DNA of 64,000 nt from Anaerolineae bacterium (lineage in GTDB: Bacteria > Chloroflexota > Anaerolineae > 4572-78 > J111): the NCBI GenBank assembly GCA_023382535.1, contig JAHDWA010000009.1:45795-109794 (forward strand), read 5' to 3'. This document shows, piece by piece, positions 33,264-42,200 of the stretch. The notes under the pieces were generated by a model, which was not told where the DNA came from, did not search any database, and saw only the letters and a program-made list of their open reading frames with translations. The stretch's first letter is position 1. Each line of letters opens with the position of its first letter. The position numbers and the translations under genes were made by a program.

Positions 33264-36200
33264 ATGAACACTAAAACTGTAGCTTGGAAATTTCTATCTC
33301 TAGTACTATTAACATTGTTGCTGTTTCTCGTGCCGGCAGCCCGGGCAGCCACCACAGTTTACAACTTTGTGGGTGTAACTCCGGCCACCTGTAGTTCGAA
33401 CGGTATCTGTGCCCACGAATCGGATGTTGATACATTCCCTTATGGCAGCGCATTCGATCAAAACGATTTTACCGAGCCAAACTCTACCGAGTATGGCAAC
33501 ATTGCCGACCCCGGTACTAATGACTGGGTAACCGATGACCCAGATTTTGGTGACGAAATCTTCGTCCAGTTCGATATGAGAATCAACGAAGCTGTCACCA
33601 GTATTATCCAGATTGACCTGACCTTTACCGGCTATACCGAAGGCGGCAACAGCCAGCATCGTATCTATGTCTTACGTGCGGGCGCGAATCCCTTTGTCGC
33701 CAGTTCCTGGCAGCAGGTTGGCTCCTCCCAAAACTTTTCCTCCTTAACCGAGATGACCCGCTCGATTACCTCAGACTTTGAAGACTACGTTAACAGTAAT
33801 GGCCGGATCACCTGGGGTGTTTATACTACCAACGACTCTGAAAATATGCATGTCAGTTATGTCGAGATGGTGGTCACGACCAATGGAGTGCCTAATGCGC
33901 CCACCAATCCCCGGACCGAGGGACAGACCAATCCGCCGAATGTCAGCGATACCGCCCCCGAATTTTCCTGGACGTTCAGCGATCCTGATCTGCCCGGCGA
34001 CGCGCAAAGCGCCTATCAAATCCAGGTTGGCACGGATACCAACTGGGGTAACGGAGCTGAGCTGTGGGATACCGGCAAGGTAACTGGCGCTCCCGGCGCG
34101 GCTACAAACGTGGAGTACGCCGGCACTACCTTGACCCTCAATGGCTTAACTTACTACTGGCGGGTGTGCACCTGGGATAGCCACGACGCGGCCGGTCCGT
34201 GTACCGCCACCCAGCAGTTTACGATGATCGTCAACCAGGCTCCCACTACCCCGGTCAATAGCATCCCGGCGAACGCTTCGTTCACCACCGCTCAAAATCC
34301 TTCCTTTACCTGGTCTGCCTATAACGATCCCGACGGCAACCCCCAGGCCCTCATCCGGGTTCAACTTCGTCCCAATGGCGGTTCGTATGGAGGTGCTGGC
34401 AGTCAGGACAGTGACGAGGTTGCTAATATCACCAGTACTTACACCCCGTCCGGCTGGAATCTGGGCACTGGCACTTACTACTGGCGCGTTCAGGTGCGTG
34501 ATAGTATCGGTTCGTGGAGTAATTTCAGCACCGAGACGTTCTTTACGGTGGACCGTATCCCGCCCACTTCTACCGCCTCTTCTCCACCCTTCGATAATGC
34601 CGGAACGATTGCCGTTGGCTGGACGGCCAGTGATAATGTGGGGGGCAGCGGCGTAGCCAGCGTCGTTTTGTGGTACAGGTTTAACGGCGGTGCGTGGGCT
34701 AACAGCGGCCTGGCCCCTCAATCGGGTGGCTCCGGCACATTTGTTTTCAGCCCGCCCAGTGGGGATGGCACGTATGATTTCCAGGCTGTCGCAACCGATA
34801 CCCTCGGCAACAGCGAAACTTTGGGCGGCGTCGAGGATACAACCGTCTATGATACCAGCGGCCCAACCTCTCAAGCTACGCCGCCTGCCGGCCCGGTCAA
34901 TACCCCGCCCATCGCTGTCCCCTGGACGGCCAACGGTGCGGTCAGCGGCATTGCCGCGAACGGCGTGCAACTGTGGGTGAGAACACCGGGCAGTGGCAGC
35001 TTCGCGAACACCGGCCTGACCGCATCGGGTGGTTCCGGCACCTTCAATTACACCCCGGCTGCCGGCGACGGTACGTACTGCTTCTACACCATCGCTGCCG
35101 ACAACGCCGGCAACGTCGAAGCAGCTCCGGGCGGCGCGAACGGCGACGGCTGCACCCTCTACCGCAACCAGGCTACCATCGGCGATTTCGTCTGGCGCGA
35201 CGACGACGGCGACGCTATCCAGGAAGCGACCGATGGCAACGGCCAGCAGGATGCCGGCGAACCCGGTCTCAGCGGCGTCACCCTGGCCCTATCGCAGGGC
35301 GGCAGCACCCTTGGCACAACCACCACCAACGCCAGCGGGTTCTACACCTTCACCAACCTGGCTGCCGGAACCTACACTGTTACCGTCACCGGCGGCGTGC
35401 CGGCCGGCCTCACCCCGACCAGCGCTCAGCCCTCGCCGCGTGTCGTCACGGTTTCCGCCGGCCAGGATTTTGATGTAGCCAATTTTGGCTACGGCCCCTT
35501 TGCCGTGATTGGCGACCTCATCTTTACCGACGCCGACCGCGATGGCGCTTTTGACACTGGCGAAACCGGTCTGGCCAATATCACCGTCTGGCTCTACAGC
35601 GACGGCAACGGCAACGGCCGGATTGACGGCAGTGACTCCATCGTCAAGACAACCTCAACTAACACGGCCGGAGTCTACGCCTTCCGCGGGGTTGCTCCCG
35701 GTAACTACACCGTGCTGGCCGATGCCAATGACCCCAATTTGCCGACCTCTTTCCGACCCACTGGCCTGAACCCCGTGGCTGTGGCCAATGTGGTTGTCGG
35801 TAATACTTATGGTAACGCCGACATCGGCTTCAATACCCCGCCGCCGGTTACTAAGCAGCTTTATTTGCGTACCACAAACGTTTTGTCCCGCACCCAACCG
35901 ACGGGCGCGACCCATACGACGCGGCAAATTGTTAACAATAACTCCTTTGTCTGGCAGCAGACTCCGGCTCTGGCCGGTCCTGTAACAGTGATAGACAATC
36001 AGCCTATCTTGGCTCAAATACGGATTGACGCTTTTCCGTCTACCGGCCTGATTTGTGGGGGTCAAAATCCTGACGTACAGGCAACCCTGCGGATCGCAGG
36101 GGGAGGCAATCTCGATACAGATACCATCAACAACATGACCCCCGGCCTGAATATTCGTACCTTTACCTTCAACGTAAATCCAGGTACGGTCATTCCGGCT

Positions 36201-39200
36201 GGCGCTAGGTTAGAGCTTCAATTGAGCGTATCCGGGGCAGACTGCGGGGTTGGATCAGGTTACATTATTGTCAATTTTGACTCAGTCTCCGAGCTATCAC
36301 GCCTGGAAATTCCGACCTCCTCCTATATCAAGATTGACCAGGCCGGCACCTTTGACGCCGCTTATCCGGGCGGCGCGGCCACCCCGATCTTCATCCAGGG
36401 TGATACCGTCTACGTCCGGGCCACTGCTTCCGATCCTTTTGGCGGCTTTGACATCAGTGGCGCGACCCTGACCGTACCCGGTGTAGTGACGAACCAAGCG
36501 ATGACGCTGGTGAACACGGGGTCGTTGACCCGCACGTTCCAGGCCACTCTGCCCGGCCTCCTCGGTGGAAATTACACTTATGTCATCACCGCTACTGAAG
36601 GGGTGGAAGGCCAGGTAACTGACACGGCAAGCGGCGCTTTCAGCGTCATCGTCTCTAACCTGGGCAACTCGACCAAGACGGTGGATAAAGCCACGGCTGT
36701 GCCTGGCGATGTGTTGACCTATACGATCGTCCTTAGCAATACCGGTGGCCTGAACGCCACGGTCAGGATGACCGATACCCTGCCGGCCAACGTAACTCAC
36801 CTCAACGGTCCGACCGGGGGGGGAACTTGGTCTCCGGGCAATAACGCCGTGCTGTTTACCGGCCTGGTACCGGCCAACGGCCAGGTCGTTATTACCCACT
36901 CAGTCAGAGCTAACGCAGTGCTGGATCACGGGACAATTATTGCCAACAATGTGACCATTGACGACGGCTTCAGTAAATTCGATACCTCGCCGCCGGCCAC
37001 AACGGTTATCCAGTCTGCGCCTAATCTGATCCAGTCTGCCAAATCGGTTAATGTAAGCACAGCCGCGCCGGGCGACTTCCTGGATTACACCATCGTCCTG
37101 ACCAACAGCGGCAATATGAACGCCGTGATTGACCCCGGCAGCCCGGTGTTGGACAACATCCCGGCTAACGCTAGTTTTAACGGCGGTCTATTTGCCTCGG
37201 CCGGCCAGATCAGCTACAACACCGGATTTGACCGGGTGGAGTGGTATGGCACCGTGCCTGCCGGTGGCAGTGTGACCTTGCGCTACCGCGTCCGGTTAGG
37301 CACGCCCCTGGATAGGGGCACGGTCATCACCAATACGGCCCTTATCAACGAAGGGACGGGCTTCCCCGCGCCCCAAACCTACACGCGCACCATCACCAGC
37401 ACTATCATTTCATCCCCCATCCTGACCAGTACCTCGGCCAAGCTGGTGGATAAAGCTATTGCTGCGCCCGGCGACAGCTTGGTCTACAGCATCCTTCTGA
37501 GGAACAGCGGCAACATGAATGCGCCCGGCGTAGTCTTGACGGATACCTTACCCGCGCAAGTTACCTGGGGCGGGAATGGCTTCATGTCAGCGACCAGTGG
37601 TATTGTCCAGTTCTTCCCCATCACCAACACCCTTGTCTGGAACGGCGATCTGAATGCCGGCGCAACCGTGCAGATCCTGTTCCGGGCCAATGTCAACTCG
37701 CCTTTGCCCAACAATACCCAGATTACCAACGTGGCCCGTGTGTTCGACGGGGCGGGCAACTTTACACCCTTCACCCTGTCGGCGCTGACCGTTGTTCAAT
37801 CAGCGCCCAATCTGAACACCTCGACCAAAACGGTTGTTCCCACCACGGCCAGTCCCGGCGATGTCCTGACCTACACCATCCGCCTGGTCAACAGCGGCAA
37901 TGCCGTCGCCAATACCTCGGTGGTGGACACGCTGCCGGTCCAGTTGCAGAACCCGGTCATCATTTCGGTCAGCGGCGGGCAGGCCCAGGTGGTCGGCGGC
38001 AACAGCATCACCTGGACCGGGCAGGTCACGCCCGCTCAGCCGGTGACTATCACTTTCCGGGCGACTCTGCGGCCGGTGCTGGATAACGGGACCCAGGTGG
38101 CTAATACCGCCCAGGTGAATGATGGGGTCAACCCGGCCTTCTTCATCGCCCCGGCGGCGGTGACGACGATCCAATCAGCACCCGACTTGAACACCTCGCT
38201 CAAAACGGTTGATCGGGCCACTGCCTCGCCCAACGACCTGCTGATCTACACCATCACCCTGACGAACACCGGCGATATGGTGGCTGACGCCCTGGTGCGT
38301 GATATCCTGCCGCCCAATGTCACCTTTAACGGCGGTCTCAGTGCCAGTCCCGGCGCGCCGCTGCCAACCTACAGTTCGATCAATAATCGCGTCTCGTGGC
38401 AGGGCGACGTTACACCCGGCACGCCGATCACCGTCAGCTACCGGGTGCGGATCAATACGCCGCTGGACGACGATACGGTTATTCTGAACGACGCCGAAAT
38501 CAACGACGGGGCGGGTGGATTGTTTGACACCAATCCCCCGGCCCAGACAATCATTGATTCCGCGCCAAACCTGACCACTTCCAGCAAGGCGGTTGACCTG
38601 ACGACGGCCTCGCCCGGTGAACTGCTCCACTACACTGTGCGCCTGGTCAACAACGGCAATATGGTCGCCACAGGTGTCTCTATCAGCGACACCATCCCGG
38701 CCGAAGTTACTTTTGCCAGCGGTCCCTTTGTCACCGGCGGTGGCTCGGCCAGCTATGTTGGCCCGCAGCGCCGGGTCACCTGGAACGGTTCGGTTGCTCC
38801 CGGCAATGATATCATTGTCGAGTACTATGCCACGGTCAACAGCCCGCTGGTGAGTGGCACGCCCATTGTCAACGATGCCCAGATTCAAGGCAACTTTGGC
38901 ACGATTGCTACCAACCAGGTCACGACGACCGTGGCCAGCGATCACCAATTGACCCTGGCCAAGAACGCTCCCAGCGCAGTGGGGGCTGGCCAGGCCATGA
39001 CTTACACCATCCAGTACAACGTCACCGGCAATGAGCCGGCCCCGAGTGTCGTTATCACCGACACTGTGCCGACCAATACCACTTACGGCGGCTGCGGTGG
39101 GGCGAGCTGTGTTCAGAACGGCGGTGTCGTCACCTGGACCCTCAATAACCTGAATCCCAGCAGCGCTGGCTCGGTGACACTGCGGGTCAACGTGGCCGGC

Positions 39201-42200
39201 GTACTGCCGAACGGCACAGCCATCACCAACACCGCTTACATCTTCGACGCCGATGACGGTGCAGCCCAGGCCGAAGCTACGACGACCGTCACCAGCGGTC
39301 ACGGCTTTTCTTTGACCAAGCGCGATACCGGCTTCGATCCGGTCCAGGCGGGGAATCCGATCACCTATAATATAGATTGGTCGGTCGGTGGGGCTGAAGT
39401 GGCACAGAGCGTTATTATCACCGACAGAGTGCCCTTAAGCACCACCTATGCCAGTTGCGGCGGCGCGACCTGTGTTCAAGGGGGCGGGATTGTCACCTGG
39501 ACTTTGAACAACCAGAGTCCTGGCGCGTCCGGCACCGTGAACATGACGGTTAACGTGCCCAGCCCGCAGCCGAATGGGACCATCATTACCAACCAGGCCC
39601 GTATCTTCGACAGCAATGGCGGTGTGGCTACTACTGACACGGAGCAGACTACCGTCAACTCCAGCCATACGCTCGATGTGGAGAAGACCGCTCCGGTTTC
39701 AGCGCCGGCCGGCGGGCAGATCACTTATTCCATCACGTACGCCGTTACCGGCAATGAAGCGGCCCAAAACCTGGTGATCGAGGATGTCACGCCGCCTAAC
39801 ACCACCTTTGCCTCAGCCGGCGGGGTCGGGGCTACCATCGAAAATCCCGGCGCGGGTAATACCGGCACGGTTCGCTGGCGCTTGGGGACCCGCAATCCGG
39901 GCGCGACAGGTGTGGTCACCATGACCGTCAATGTCGCCAGCCCGCTGCCGCGCGGCACGCTCATCAATAATACGGCGACCATCCAGGACAGCAACGGCGG
40001 GGCGACCGATGTGGACTCGGCCAGCACCTCTGTTACCAGTGGTCATGCCTTCACCCTGACCAAATCTGACACGCCCGATCCAAGCCTGCCCAATGGGATC
40101 ATCAACTACACCCTTCACTGGGTTGTGACCGGCAACGAACCGGCGCAGAACGTGACCATCACCGACACCATTCCCGCCAACACCACTTTCTTCGGTTGCA
40201 GCGGCTGTTCGCAGCAGGGCGGTGTGGTGCAGTGGAATCTGGGCAACCGCATCCCCGGCGAAAACGGCGATGTGACCCTGCAGGTGCAGGTCAACAGCCC
40301 GCTGCCCAACGGCACGGTCATCAGCAACCAGGCCCACATCTTCGACGGCAACAGCGGCACGCCGGCTGCGGCCAGTACCACGACCACGGTCCAAAGCGGT
40401 CACAACCTGACCCTGAGCAAGAGCGCGCCCAGCATCGTCCAGGCCGGACAGGTTATCAATTACACCCTCAACTGGTCGGTCACCGGCAACGAGGGAGCGC
40501 CCGATGTAGTCGTCACCGACACCATCCCGGCCAACACGACCTATGTGGCGGGTAGCTGCACGGCCGGCTGCACCGTGGCCGGCGGCGTCGTCACCTGGGA
40601 TCTGGGTGATCTCGTCCCAGGCAACGCCGGCTCGCTCAACCTGGCGGTCACCACCAGTGCGGTGCTTACCAATGGGACCCGCATTACCAACACGGCCCGC
40701 ATTTCCGACACGGATGGCGGTGCGGCTCTGGCCAGCGCCGTCACGACGATCAGCAGCGGTCACGGCTTCTCCCTGACCAAGCGCGACACCGGCTTCGACC
40801 CGGTCCAGGCCGGCACTCAGCTCACCTATAGCATAGATTGGGCGGTAGCCGGCACCGAGCAGGCGCAGAATGTGGTCATCAGCGATACGCTGCCGGCCAA
40901 CACTACGTTTGCTAACTGCGCTCCGGCGCCGTGCAGCCTGGGGGCCGGTAATGTTGTCACCTGGAACCTGGGCAACCGCAACCCCAACACTTCCGGGACG
41001 GTCTCTCTGACGGTCAACGTGGCGGGGGCCCTGGCTAATGGGACGCTTCTGACCAACCAGGCCCGCATCGGCGACAGCAACGGCGGTATAGCGGCCACCT
41101 CTAACATCGAGCAGACGACCGTCAGCTCCAGCCACAGCCTCAGCGTCAACAAGAACGCTCCGGCCAATGCGGCGGCAGGCGGGCAGATTGTCTACACTAT
41201 GACCTGGACAGTCAGCGGCAACGAGCCGGCGCAGAACGTGGTCATCGAGGATAACACCCCGGTCAACACCACCTTCGCCTCGGCGGCCGGCGCGACGACG
41301 ATCAACAATCCGGGTGTCGGCAACAGCGGCCTGGTCCGCTGGAACCTGCCCAGCCCGCTGAATCCCGGTGCGACGGGTGTGGTCACTCTGACGGTCAATG
41401 TGCTCAGCCCGTTACCCAACGGCACGTCCATCAACAACACCGCTTCTATCCGTGACAGCAACAACGGCACGACCGATCAGGATACGGCGGCGACATCCGT
41501 GGGCAGCGGTCACACCTTAACCCTGACCAATACGGATACGCCGGACCCGGTCTCGCCCGGCAACTTCATAAATTACACCATCCATTGGACGGTGACCGGC
41601 AACGAACCGGCGCAGAACGTGGTTATCACCGACACCATTCCCGCCAACACCACCTTCTTCGGTTGCAGCGGCTGTTCGCAGCAGGGCAGTACGGTACAGT
41701 GGAACCTGGGAACGCGCAATCCTGGTGAAAGCGGCGATGTGACCCTGCAGGTGCAGGTCAACAGCCCGCTGCCCAACAACACGGTTATTCCCAACACGGC
41801 CCGCATCTCGGATGGCAACGGCGGCACGCCCGTCACTGCCAGCACCACCACAACGGTCCAGAGCAGCAACCAACTGACCCTGAGCAAGAGCGCGCCCAGC
41901 ATCGTCCAGGCTGGCCAAACGATCAATTACACAATCAACTGGTCCGTCACCGGCAATCAGGCCGCGCCCGGTGTAATCATCACCGACGCCGTGCCAATAA
42001 GTACGACTTATGCCAGTTGTAGCGGTGCGACCTGTTCCCTCGGGGCCGGCAACGTCGTCACCTGGGATCTGGGTAATCTCGTGCCGGGCAACTCTGGCAC
42101 CGTCAACCTGGTCGTGACAGCCGGCAACTTGCTGCCCAACGGAACCGTGATCACCAACACGGCTCGCATCCGCGATAATAACGGCGCGTCAGCGCAGAGC

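Noticed and set aside
33080..33274. 64-codon frame before the giant gene
   Set aside because: Starts with TTG or a weak ATG, has no ribosome site and spans a terminator hairpin; treated as part of the leader.
39813..41135. Long minus-strand frames opposite the DUF11 gene (up to 440 codons)
   Set aside because: They repeat with the same period as the plus-strand gene, lack ribosome sites and family features, and arise from GC-rich codon bias.
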